Origin: Diadema setosum
Lineage: Eukaryota; Echinodermata; Echinoidea; Diadematoida; Diadematidae
NCBI RefSeq assembly: GCF_964275005.1
Contig: NC_092705.1
Coordinates: forward strand, 22,825,980-22,889,979
Length of the DNA stretch: 64,000 bases
Direction: 5' to 3'
A program made the position numbers and the translations under genes. Positions within the stretch are counted from its first letter, which is position 1; each line of letters starts with the position of its first letter. Below the pieces are notes generated by a model. It made no database searches. It was not told the origin of the DNA and worked only from the letters and a program-made list of their open reading frames with translations. Below, piece by piece: positions 49,980 through 62,203 of this stretch.

Positions 49980-51113
49980 ATATTTTTAATCAAACGAAAT
50001 ATATGACCTTTTGTGCCTACAGTGTACACTTGCACTACTTTAAAATCATTATAGTAACATGTTATAGAAAAATTAATAATTTGAGAAAATCATCCTTTCA
50101 TATCCCCAGTGGACAATCAGAAGTGTATAATTATGTAAACACAGTTTTTTGAAAAATATCTTTTGAATCATAAATACATAATACTTACCCGAGTTTTTTT
50201 TTGTTTTTTTTTTTTGTTTTTTTTTTTTTTGGTTTTTTTTTACTAGTGACGGGTCTATTGATACCATGTTGTCGTACTTATATTGGATGCTAGTGTTTTT
50301 GTGCACAGCAGCATGATTTTCTCTGATAAATAGCTGACATGACGTTTCTTTGTTGAAAAATGTATACAGGTATATATTTTGCAGGTATCATCACTTTGGC
50401 TGAGTAGTATTTATATGTGGATATTATTATATAGTTTTATACTGGATGACCTACCTCCCTTCACACCGTATTTCTTAACTAATGAACAATCTTTCTTTGA
50501 ACCAACAAGTACAGATGATCCTGCAAGAAGAACTACCCTTTTTTTCATCGATAACAGAAAAAAGAAAATGAGGAGAAAAGACCAGAAAAAGAAGGGAAAA
50601 TCATGAAGGTAAGAAAAGATGAGCATACAGTTCAGACAGGAGCAAGTTGATGACTGAATCCATCTCAAGTGAATCTGACCACAAGTTTTAACAGATAATT
50701 GCCTGTAAATGGCAATTACTAAAAAACAGACAAGAAAACAAACTTTCCATGACAAGAACAATGTATATGTATAATAGCAAATGTGTGTGTAGCGAGTACA
50801 TTCTTTCGCAACGTGAACTTTAATGTAATTAACTACTTCATATGCATTTTCTTTTCCAAGACTACAGTTGTACCTTCTTATCTGGTACTTTTTTCTACAA
50901 TGTATTTCACATATCTTTTGAACAAGTTTGTGGATCATTTTTATGTCGTATATTTTCAGGGTACTAAACTATATGAATCTACTGTCAGTAGGGTACTTTC
51001 ATCTGAACACACAAATTATGAGTAAACCATATTCTATACCATGACCACCATGAATATTTTGGTCTTTTCTTTTGTATCATTGTGTATGCATATTGTACAT
51101 GTGTGTGCACTTA

Positions 51114-51415
51114 CCCATGGTGGAAAACGAGGACACACACATAAACTTTACATTTCAACTGAGGACACACAGAGAACCGAGGACGTCCTCGGTTCGCAGA
51201 CCATTCCAAACGGTCTGCTTTTGCATGTAGGGGTACATGTTTGTATGTAGGTCCTCTATTAGCATTTCTGTAATCCTCGGATGTATTGTAAGTCCTCGGA
51301 TGTATGGTAATATACGAATGAGTCCTCGGTTGACAAGAGTCCTACTTACACACAGGTCCTCGGTTATGTGGTAAAATTCTTATGGGTAAAACAGGTCCTC
51401 GGTTTGCACCATAGA
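51114..51415. repeat. Foldback repeat of CCGAGGAC motifs with a central perfect palindrome
   Basis: The ends read CCATGGTGGAAAACGAGGAC and, inverted, CTATGGTGCAAACCGAGGAC. GAGGAC/GTCCTC hexamers recur about nine times. A perfect 22-bp palindrome centred on CCGAGGACGTCCTCGG lies at 51174-51195. Confidence 0.72.
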
Positions 51416-51479
51416 CGTGTGTGTGTGCGTGCGTGTGTACGTGCGTGTGTACGTGTGTGTGTGTGTGTGTGCATATTAT

Positions 51480-51700
51480 AATGGCAGGTGATGGGACATT
51501 TGCTTCTGCGACATCAGCTTTGGTCTCGATCATTTTCTCCAAGGACTTAGGGTTAGGGTTGTGATAGGGTTTTAGGTTTAGATTGATATGAGGATTAGGG
51601 TTAGGGTTATGTATGGGTAGAATTTTTGTTTAGCTTAGCATTCAGATTTTCCATGGGAGCAATTAATTGTAGCTGGAGCAAATGCCATGGAACCATTAAT
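51480..51700 (-). repeat. Foldback repeat with telomere-like TTAGGG motifs, inverted copy
   Basis: Contains TTAGGGTTAGGG and GATAGGGTTTTAGGTTTAGA; ends include GGGACATTTGCTTC and CATGGGAGCAATTAATTG. Matches the reverse complement of 47640-47856. Confidence 0.65.
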
Positions 51701-51991
51701 GGCAGCACTCTCTTTGTAAAACTAAATTTTATACTTGGGTAAAATTCCCTCTGAACACACATTCATCAGCCATTGGTACTGTATGAAGAGAAAACAGATA
51801 CCCATCGCAGTATAAGACCAACTACATTATTAAATGCAGGTGTCACACCGTCCCAAAACTGAGCAAAGTTGCACACATGATAAAGAAAATGCTCATATTC
51901 GGCTCTGATTGTAGAAACATTGGGTCATTCATGAGGGCATCTTTAGATATCAATGACTTTGTGAGTGGCGGCAAAATCTTTGTCAAGCCAT

Positions 51992-52178
51992 CAGTGACGA
52001 ATCTAGGTGGGGGGGGGGGGGGGGGGGGGTACACCGGGCACGCGCCCTCTCTTTATTTTTGGCTAAAACAAAAGATTTTAACAAGGAAAAAATGGGAGGG
52101 GGGTGCGTGCGCCCCCCCCCCCCCCCCTTAATTTTGCAAAGGCGCCTCCCCTTCACAGAATTCCTGGATCCACCCCTG
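51992..52178. mobile_element. Short hAT-like miniature element
   Basis: CAGTGACGAATCTAGGTGGG at left and CCTGGATCCACCCCTG at right, resembling the ends of 5864-7587. GCCAT flanks both sides. The interior is G-run and C-run rich. Confidence 0.65.
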
Positions 52179-52289
52179 GCCATTGCGTTTCCTTCATGTG
52201 GCTATCGGATCGGGTAAACTTTAAATGAATATTTACATCTTTGTGTAGCCTTCATGTGTGGTTTGGGTGTCGTATCGTTTGACCTTCTG

Positions 52290-52536
52290 CAGGGCTTGAC
52301 ATTCGTGGTGACAAAGTGGCCTGGTTGCCAAGGCAGAGCCACTAAAATTGGTGTCAGGCCACCAAATCTATCTTTAAGTGGCTAAATAGGGCAACTAAGA
52401 TTCAAAATAGACTGTTTCTTTTGCTTTTATTTCGGGCCACTACACAAGGTATCTTTTTTGGTCACTAAAATTTCACATTTAAAGATTTTAGTGGCCCAAA
52501 CAGGCCACCAGACAAAAAGGTTAGTGTCGAGCCCTG
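52290..52536. mobile_element. CAGGGCTTGACA-ended miniature element, 247 bp
   Basis: Ends CAGGGCTTGACATTCG and GTGTCGAGCCCTG, flanked by a perfect 7-bp duplication CCTTCTG (52283-52289, 52537-52543). The interior repeats GTGGCC/GGCCAC. The 7-bp duplication matches that of element A, although the ends differ after CAGGG. Confidence 0.82.
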
Positions 52537-53420
52537 CCTTCTGTAGGCATTGTATATGCTTTGGCTGTCGACTGACTTTTTGACCATCTTCAATCATGTT
52601 CCAAGTCCACATATTTTATGTATAACATTGAAAATTCCTTATTCGTTTTGCCTATCTTGCGTCAATTATGGGATAAACATAATGTGGTGCCACCACTAGA
52701 GAAAATCAATTGAAGTTGATAATAGCAGCATTGAGGAGGTACTTCCACAATCTTGTATACAGTTGTCGAGTCGGCATTTGGTATCAAGGAAAACTATTTT
52801 GATGACAACGACATGTATCAGAGTCTTGAGTCTTGACTGAAAAACAGTATCACTTTAGCAGACACACCACAACAAACACCACACTCACTTCTCTTATTAA
52901 ATGAAAATATCAGAATCGTACGACAGGACATTGAATATGGAAACACACTAATTTCTCGTGTGTTTTTTGTAATTTCTAATCCAATCATTATCATACATAC
53001 TTACAATGCATACATAGATGTACAGATAATCAATAATAGAATTAAGATAGTTCTTCTATAGTACACTATGATCGAGAAATTGTAAACACATAATCAACAC
53101 ACATCGGTAAGAAACAGAGTAAGAAACGACCTCCCAGGAAGAGGAAGATTTCACAAAATTAACACTACAAAGGAGGGTATCAAAACGTGCTACAAAAATG
53201 TCTTTGTTCTTGATGCTCTTAAAGTTGACCACAAGAGGGATGATGCCTACTTGATTTATTAAATACAAATGTATGTCTATTATATTGACGTTGATTTTAC
53301 ACACTGGAAAATGACCTAAAATGTGAGCACATAAAATTTCTCATAAAATATGGACAAATTCATCACCCTCCCCCATCCCTACTCCTTAACTCAAAAATTT
53401 ATCAAGAATCACTCGGAGGG

Positions 53421-53612
53421 TAAAGGGAAACCCTGGTATAACGAGGTCGCTGGAACTGCCTCTTTTGCCCTGTTATCACAATTTGCCTTCTTGCAAACAT
53501 AGTAAAAAAGAAACCAGTGAAGTACAATAATGGAAACTCGGCACTGCCAAATCACCTTGCTAAAAGCAGTACCTCCTCAAAAGTGAGCTTGTTATAATAG
53601 GGTTTCCCTGTG
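53421..53612. mobile_element. pogo-like miniature element of a second subfamily
   Basis: AGGGAAACCCTGGTATAACGA at left and the inverse GTTATAATAGGGTTTCCCTG at right, about 192 bp. Confidence 0.65.
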
Positions 53613-54149
53613 CTGTAATTGTGTATTTCAGTTTTAAAGAATTACACATGAAGAATGCTGTACGTGCTTACATATCGAATATCATGATGTATTCAAATTT
53701 TATGTGTTCCATCTCAAAAGATTGTTCTTGGCAATTCACCAAACCCGTCTAAGATATCCCGTGGATTGCCAGACATAGCAAAAACTCAGTGTTTGCAAAG
53801 AGCACTTCCAGCTGTAAAAGCGCAAGTACGAGATAACAAATGAAATTCTAACACATTTGGCCTCCGTAACATCAACAAATTTGAATACATCATGCCAAAC
53901 AGGCCCAGCTACTGTAAAGGTACATGGTCCTTGTAAAGTTAAAATACTTGATTCCGAGACCGTTAAAATGTCTACAAATTATTTCCTGTCATTATCATTT
54001 GGCATCAATATGATAGTACTAGTTTAACTTAAAGATCATCACGTCTAAGGTAGCTAATGATCACACAAATGGAAATTACATATGCTCACTGTTTTTCTCT
54101 TTGAAGTTATGCACAAGAACTCTTCTCATCTTTAAACTAAATTGATGTA

Positions 54150-54334
54150 CAGTGCACTCCCATTATAACGAACACGGTTAAAACAAAATTCCGGTTACAA
54201 AGAAGTAAAAATTCAGGCTGCAACATTATTGGCTCTATGTCTTTTATTGTTTATTTGTTCAGTTATAACGAAATTTCAATATAACGAAAGAAAACTGCCG
54301 GTTCCAAGGACTTCATTATAAAGGGAGTCCACTG
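54150..54334. mobile_element. pogo/Tigger-like miniature element, 185 bp, TA target
   Basis: CAGTGCACTCCCATTATAAC at left and the inverse GGGAGTCCACTG at right, flanked by TA on both sides (54148-54149, 54335-54336). Same family as 32653-32822. Confidence 0.82.
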
Positions 54335-54339
54335 TATGA

Positions 54340-57300
54340 AACATGTGCAAACTACATCATGTGAGGCAATTCTGAATAGAGAATGCCCTTGCTGTTACTA
54401 CATGTACGTATGCTTCAATAAATGGCATTTATCTGTATGGACTATGTATGTAGGTATATGCTTACACTGACCCGCTCTTTGGAGGCAACGGAATGAGAAT
54501 GACGTCTACAAACATGACAGAACTCAAAATGCCCATCAATCTCTGTTTAATAGAGTACGATGTCATTGATATCAACTATTATGCTCTCACTCTGCGAGAC
54601 CTACATGTACATACAGTATATCATCAAATCAGTCAGTTTATGAATAATTCTGCTTCAGCTTGATATGACTGCACTAAAGCACATTCAACTCCACAAGAGT
54701 CAAACTTCTGCCTCATTCAAAGTACATGTGTAAATTCTCAGAACCATCATGCGAAAACTGTGTATTCATTTCATTGTCTAAATCGAACACTGTCCAAGCT
54801 GAAGCTTATTCTGAAGTCTAGACTGACCCGACTTCAGCAGAGTTGATAGTCATAGAATCATTTTCACCAACTACTCGTAGTCATGAAATTGTGTTGCATC
54901 TTGGAAAAAACAACATAAAATAAACATGCCATGATTTCTCAATCATAACAAACAAACAAACAAACAAAAGTTCCAATGTTCAAATGGTTTTCATGTACAA
55001 ACACATGATCAAACTTTAAGGGTATGGTGGCTTATTGTAACCATATCATACACGTATGTATTGGCTACATACACTGTAGTAAACTTGATTCCCGTCAAGA
55101 ACATTATATAGCAGTCTTTGTGCACACATAGTATTTGACCATCCATGCATTGCTTGCATGAAATAACAAAATTCTGTGCTCCATGGAAATTTGATGGGGA
55201 AGAATGGAAATCTCCTCTTATTCCTCTTAACATAATAATGATCAGTGCATGGTACATGAGCATACTCGTGTACAAACGGCCCAGGTCTATCATTGTTATA
55301 ACATCTAGGGTGACTTGGTTCTGTGTCTTATCTAGGTAACATCACAGTTAAATACTGGTGGACACAATGCAACAACCCCCCTTCCTCGGAATTTACATGC
55401 TGCTTAATACACTGACATTCAATCAATCACAAGTTCTGACACTTTGCAATTATGGGTGAACATTTTCACAAACTTGTGTCATTGTGTCACTAAAAGACTC
55501 ATTTTTGCACAATCCAACACCACTGGGTAGGGCAAAGTTCTATCAACATTATCCTCTTTAGCTGATTTAAGGAAAATATAATGTACTTCCACCAGTGCAC
55601 CGCACATCCATACTGATCAAATGTTAGCAAGGACTTGTAGCACAAGTGGGGATGGTTAAATCTGGTGGTACAAATAACACAAAGATGACACTTTGCCTTT
55701 CACTGAACTTAAGAAACCGCCCGACTCTAATCTACATACACTGATAAGCACATGGAAAAAGCAACCTACATTTTCTATAGAATACCAGCACAGCGTAAAT
55801 TCTCTTTTTTAATGATGCTATTGTGGTGATCTTGTACTTGTTTTCCCCTAGTATTCAGATACTACAGCAGATATTTCATAAGCAGCCTTGTCACGTGAAA
55901 CCATGAATCTTGATCTTACAGGACACAAATAAAAACATGGTTTCAGAACACAGTTCGTCATCCTACATTTACGATCATAAAGAGTCTACCCTTGTGTTTA
56001 TTTATTCATTAATTCATTTTTTAGCACAAATACCAGCACTTTACCATTTGCAGGTAGAGTATACATAGAGGGTATTTCCATGGCAGCCACAGACCACAAT
56101 ATACGCAATTCCACGTAATGCATCTTTCGTTTGAATGCGGGGTGTCTTTCAAGACTTTATAGCAACTTCAAATTTCTACAGGATGGCTTGTTACAATGTG
56201 GGTTTGTCGCGACTAAAATAGTCAGCGATCCATATGTAAGTCCATCCACATTACTAAAATTATAAACTGATTGGTATCTATGGAAACCATGAAGACAATA
56301 AAGTTTTAGAATGTGGCTCATACACTGCATGCAATCATGATCTGGAAAAGAACTGCGTAAGATTTAACCTCTAGTTATGGTGCCATTAAATTGCTTTGGA
56401 TGCATTTAAGAATTACACGCGAGAGAGTTAAGCCTGCCTGGTTCAGCGACAACATTTACCCATTGAAGATGAGTCCCAAGTATACTCAGGCAGGTGTCTA
56501 TGGGAAATGCATGTTGTAGCAAAACAGCCCATCCTCAACGGGTTAAAAAAAAAATAATGATAATGATTAATATTCAAGGGATGAAGTTCTCATGTTTGCA
56601 ACACACAAACATCCATCAAATAATACATCTTGCTCATAACCTTTTATATCCCCAAGTCCCCAACAGAATACAGATCAATGTATAATAAACCCCATCCTGC
56701 ATTTTAATAGTAAAGTTATATGAGATGGAAATTAAAGCAGAAACTACATTTAAAGAATAAACTCAAATAAGCCTCTGAGAGTATTGTAAAACAGAAAAGT
56801 AGCACCTAAAAATGACAGTACACCAACAAAGCAAATGAAGTACTGCTACTACATACACACAGAATACTGAACTTCAAGAATACTATTCAACCCTGTTTTC
56901 AATGGCTACAAACACACAGGTACACTAGAGATGTAAGGTGAGTTGAAGACAGCTGATGACAGTCACATCCTGTGCGCATTTTAAATTACTGGCATCGTTG
57001 GTCAAGAGGTCAATTTATATGGACTGTCCTAATTGTGAAACACAGGCAGCCATACTATCAATCCACAGCTTTAGGGACTTGTTTAAATGCCATACATCTT
57101 TTAGAAGCAGGTCCTCAAAGTTTAATATGGAAGGTCCAACCTACATGGGTGGAATTTTCTAAAGCACAGGTAAAACACACAAAGAAAAAAACACACAAAC
57201 ATACACAAGGCTGTCTTAGGAAACCTATCAAAAAGTTATTGCAAGAAACCCCACTAGCAAAGGAAGAATACATCTGCAATTCAATCTATTTGGCCTTCAA

Positions 57301-59725
57301 GATATGTCCAATTTCTTTTGACTGGTTTGTCAAGTCCTGATTTAATATCCTGGGTAAAATCAGCAAATAAGTTTTTTTAAACAAAGCAATTGAAAGAAAG
57401 AAGGAAAACCCTGCATGAGAATTTATTTTAACAGAGATAAAACTTTGACAGAACAAAGGAGGATTGTAATTAGCTTTGCTGACATCACAGCTGAGGGCAC
57501 CAAAACTATTTTCTTGAGATATCTATGTTATGCTCCTAGATTCTCTTTGTAGGATTAGCTTCTTTCTAATAATAAAACCACAAACAAACAATAAAGAACA
57601 ATTAAAAAAAAAAATTAGAAAAAAAATATATGAAGCTCTGGAGCAGTCACATCATGAACATGATTGATTGACACAGCCATGTAAAGAATGATATAAGGAA
57701 GCAGATTACATGGAAAACAACAAGAAGTTGTTAATTGGAGTTCCTCATGTATTTAAGGTAGTCTACACTTAAATCCTGTAAGAGCCGGAAGCTGATGTTG
57801 AAAAAGAAAAAAATAAATGAGCTCAAATTACCCTTCAGAGTATAAGACCAGTAAATTCATTAAGTGCCCTCTAAAAGCAAAATATAAACATCTATTAAGT
57901 GATCAACAAAGTTTGAAGTGCAAGCTTAGGATCAAAGAAAATCTTAAGTGTAATGAGGCAAATGCTAAGACGCTTAAAGAGCCATGCAGAGCCTGCAAAT
58001 ATACTGCTCCGCTGACAGCAAAATGCAGACGGACAGAGCTATCAAACGAATGCACAATCCTCATTTGCTTTATGAATTCATGACCTGAATATTCATATTT
58101 TCATATAAAAAGACATCCAAACCATTTTCTATTGGTGACCATGTTCAAATCATCAAATTCAATACACTACTTCACATCCTCAAGGATAATGACATTCAGT
58201 ACTTTAATACAAAATAAGATAATCTAAATTTGGAGATATCATGCTTTTTTTTTGGGGGGGGGGGGTTTACGTGCCTGTATTTGGGGAAAAAAAGAAATTG
58301 TGTTTTGCAAAATCATTTCACAGTCATGTCTTGCACAAGCAAACAAAAATCATATTTTCACTGATCTACAGCTTAAGTTCTACCACTGTAAAGGTTCTAT
58401 ACCTCATGTGCACTGGTGATTTGTATTCCCAACATGCCATGGAGAACCATTCGCAGTCGCATCATAAAATTGACCGAGTTGCATGTAATTTTTACTTTCC
58501 TGTAGCCCGAGGAAGATGTCCAAATAATCCCCCTGTATCAAAGGAAATTCACGAGACTATTTTACTTCTAGAATTCTTAAGTCTCAAAGAAAAGCTAAAC
58601 CCTCGGCATGTCCTTCTTGGATTCTATAATTGTATAATTCAGAAATAATGTGTCTAAGTTCTGCATGTTGAAAAGCATAGCAAATGAGGCATCATGCATT
58701 CACAACATATCAGCAACCTTGTCATTTTTATTTTTTTTTAATGTAAATTACTCCTGCTTTTACAGGTATTAAGGAGGGCAAGTACCACTTTTGAGCTGTA
58801 AAATTGATTCTCCTTCTCGGCATATGCTGCTAGTTTGTGATGACACAAAACGAGTTGCTCAGAAACCTACAGTCAAGAAATGTATAAATAGTATAAACAT
58901 ATAAAACAAGTACTAAAGACACTGTCTACATACAATCACCGCCAACTGAGTTGCTGGGACATAACGCTAGAGAAAATGTTCACAGTTTCTCCAACACATT
59001 ACCACTGAATACTGGCAGAGAGGAAGGGAGATATTAGAACAATGTTGAAAAATGCAGAGTTTTTAACAACTAACATTAGGGCGTAACAGCGTACAGCTGT
59101 ATTTAACATCACAAAGCTGTTGGTGCTCATCTATGATGTGTTTTGTTTTTTCATCCGTTTTAGCAGTAATGGTCAGGCCACTGACAGTAGCATTTACAAT
59201 AGTATTCAGTAACTAATGTCAGTGAACGTGTATCATCATCTGCGGGATTTTAGTCATTAGTAAGCCATACAAACAATAATTTCAAGCTTTCATGGTACAT
59301 GAAAATTGTTTAATATATATGTATAAAGAGTGCTACAGATTGCCACTGTTTACTATGCACGTGGTACACTAGATCAGTGGTGTTGAGATTTTTAAAAATA
59401 ACTGAGAGATCAAGAACAATACAGAGAAGCCAGATGGTCAAAGCCGTATTATTGCATCAACCCTGTGACGAAAACCACTGAAAACCCAGAGCGACCACTC
59501 TAGACGGCAAAAATTAAGGAAATAATTATGGCATCTTGGGTAAAAGATCGCCACCAGGAATCGTTTCCCCTGTTTTCATCATCAAATGTGCATCTTTCTA
59601 CAAACTAGAGTTGAAAATCCTCATTTATGACATCATTACTTTCATCCGTAGAGATTCACATTGAAGCAAACTTTTACGTTTGTTCAGAGGATGTTTGCAA
59701 CACCTCATGTCAACAATCAACAAAC
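54340..59725. other. Long AT-rich stretch without recognised genes
   Basis: No convincing ORF, splice-coherent exon or terminal-repeat element is seen. The 88-codon ORF at 57817-58083 (Lys-rich) has no supporting feature. It could include 3' UTR of the minus-strand gene ending at 63796, but nothing shows this directly. Confidence 0.35.
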
Positions 59726-59729
59726 TGTT

Positions 59730-59915
59730 CAGTGCACTTCCGTTATAACGAACATGGTTAAAACAAAATTCTCGTTACAACACAATAAAAAAAAAAATAA
59801 GGTCCCAAAATAGTCATCTATACATCTTCATGTACTTTGCTGTTCAGCTTTAATGAAATTCCAATATAATGAAAAGAAACCACCGCTCCTGAAGACTTTG
59901 TTATAGAGTGCAGTG
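59730..59915. mobile_element. pogo/Tigger-like miniature element, degenerate
   Basis: CAGTGCACTTCCGTTATAAC at left; the right end has decayed to GTTATAGAGTGCAGTG. Same family as 54150-54334. Confidence 0.7.
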
Positions 59916-60539
59916 TAATAAGATCTGTAATGATGCCTGTGTCAATAATGATCAGCTTGTTGTTCACAGTGATGATGATGATAATGAAAAAAACAAAATG
60001 ATAATTAGGACAATGAATGCTTATAATCATACTGACTAACATAAACATCAGTAATACAAACATTTTTAAAAATCTAAGGAGATGTATTACTGAATACTGT
60101 CAGCAGAATAACAGCAGGATGTAGAAATTTAGACCACAGTATTTGTTTGGACTTTCAGCACGTCCTACTCACTGTCGTTCACTCACTGAGATGGTAGATA
60201 CAAATTTGGGTAGTTAAAGGGATGGTATTAAAATGCATCTACTTTCCCAAACATTGCTTCACCCCAATCACATCATACTAAGCTTACACCAAAAGTTTGG
60301 CTGGAGTAATCCTACCATTAATTATTTCTGCTCGAAACGTTGTTCATGCTCCATACATGGGGCAGTTTCACGCCATTATAAATTTGATACAGGACTACCA
60401 ACAGTCAGACACCAAAATCACAGCGGTTCCAAGTGCAATCGAGGAGATATTCAAGCACTTCATGCCCCTAAATAGGTAGAAGCAATTCTTATATTAGGGT
60501 TTCTTGAGGTGTAAGTTTTCTTCAAATTTTTGACTCCCT

Positions 60540-60690
60540 CTAAAAAAAATAACATTGGAAAATCACAACTGCTGATGTCTGTTTTAACAAGCATGTCGGG
60601 AAAAAGGAACCACAGGACTCGAACCCGTCATCTACTGCTTTCCAGGCAGCGACACTACCACCAGGCTATCCCTGGTTGCCGGCAGTGACA
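60540..60690 (-). repeat. tRNA-derived SINE-like element
   Basis: On the minus strand 60606-60680 folds like a tRNA: anticodon arm GCTGC-CTGGAAA-GCAGT (loop anticodon GGA, Ser-like) and T arm with loop TTCGAGT and B box GGGTTCGAGTCC. The D arm and acceptor stem are degenerate, and downstream sequence runs on to a T/A-rich tail. This fits a SINE head better than a working tRNA gene. Confidence 0.55.
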
Positions 60691-60834
60691 CAATGTACTA
60701 GGAACGAAGAGATGCTTGTATATCATTTTTTCTGAACACGGAAAGATTTTTTTTTTTTTTTTTTTTTTTTTTGGGGGGGGGGAATCAATCACCTAGCAAC
60801 CCTATTAACATTTAAAACCACTGAAGAAAAAAAA

Positions 60835-62203
60835 CTAGAAATGTCGCTACAGCGACTGATGCCTCCGCCATAATGCATGATTCTCCCAATAGGTGTATAG
60901 TACAATGTCTTGACAATGTGTGATGACAGTTTCACATAACTGGCAAAATATCGAAATAACAGGTTTGTCAGAAATATCTTGAATGTTCACTTTCCACGAA
61001 CTGGGTTTGCTATAATTGTCTATTAAAGAGTGCAGGTACACATATTTGGGGAATTGAAAATTTTTACTTGACTTCTGACTGACCTTATTATAAGTTTATA
61101 ATGCATTGAGTATAATTTTCAAGGTATGAAGAAAGAGTGTAATTACAGTACAAAATATTTTTTTTTCATTTAAACCTGACCTTTGACCCTTAACCTTTGA
61201 CCTTCTGGCTGGAAATTTCCAAGAGAATCTCCATCAAGTAATACATGTACATATATTAAACACTTTTAAAACTAATAATGCAATCATTGCATATACTAGT
61301 ATACATGTATGAGGGAAATACAGTAGTAACATTTTGAGGAGTTGACCTTGACCTTTGAACCCCTGACTATTGACCCATGACCCCTAAATTCCCTAGATAA
61401 TCCCTGCCAGTCAGTACATGCATATGTACCATGTTCCATGAAGATACATTGAACCATCTGCGAGAAAAGTGATATTGCAACATTTTACCTAACCTTTGAC
61501 CTTTTGACCTTTGACCTTATGACATGAAACTCTCTCTGGAGAATCCTTACGCAGTAGTACATGTCTACACTAAGTTTCAAGAAAATAACTGCGGGCATTG
61601 CATAGATATGGGGGAAATAGCAACATTTTTAGCATTTGACCTTGACCTTTTGACCTTTGACCTCTTGTCAATGTCACTAGAATCTACTCAACTAATTGTC
61701 CCATCATACATCATCCTTGGACCAAGTTTGGTGAAAGCTGCTTCATCCAGTTTTTGAGTTATCACATAAACAGATAAATTTTAGGATTTGACCTTGATCT
61801 TTGACCTTTGACCTCTGTCCGATTTCACTGAAAAACTAATCAAGTAATTGTCCCATCATACATCATCCTCCAACAAAGTTTGGTGAAATTTGCTCCATAC
61901 AGTCTTGAGTTATCGCGTGAACGGATACAATTTCATGATTTGACCTTGACCTTTGACCTTTGACCTTTAGCCGATTTCACCCAAAATCTTATCAAATCGT
62001 TGCCCCATCATACTTCATACTTGGACCAAGTTTGGTAAAATTCCAGTAAATATTACTCAAGTTATCGCGTAAACGAAAGCGGACGGACGTACGGACGTAC
62101 AGACGTACGGACGTACGGACGTACGTACGGACGTACGTACGGACGGACGGACAACCCGAAAACATAATGCCTCCGGCACCACTTCGTGGCGGAGGCATAA
62201 AAA
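60835..62203 (-). mobile_element. Helitron/Helentron-like element, complete, minus strand
   Basis: Same family as 22228-23728, reversed. Terminal CTAG at 60835-60838, hairpin GTCGC-TGTA-GCGAC at 60843-60856 (stem kept, loop changed), inverted subterminal pair at 60859-60870 and 62187-62198, 5' hairpin near 62167-62197 and a GTAC/GTCC-like microsatellite at about 62080-62152. The body contains many TGACCTTTGACCT motifs. Confidence 0.85.

Noticed and set aside
60606..60680. Functional tRNA-Ser gene
   Set aside because: The acceptor stem and D arm do not pair properly, and a tail follows; a SINE head is more likely.
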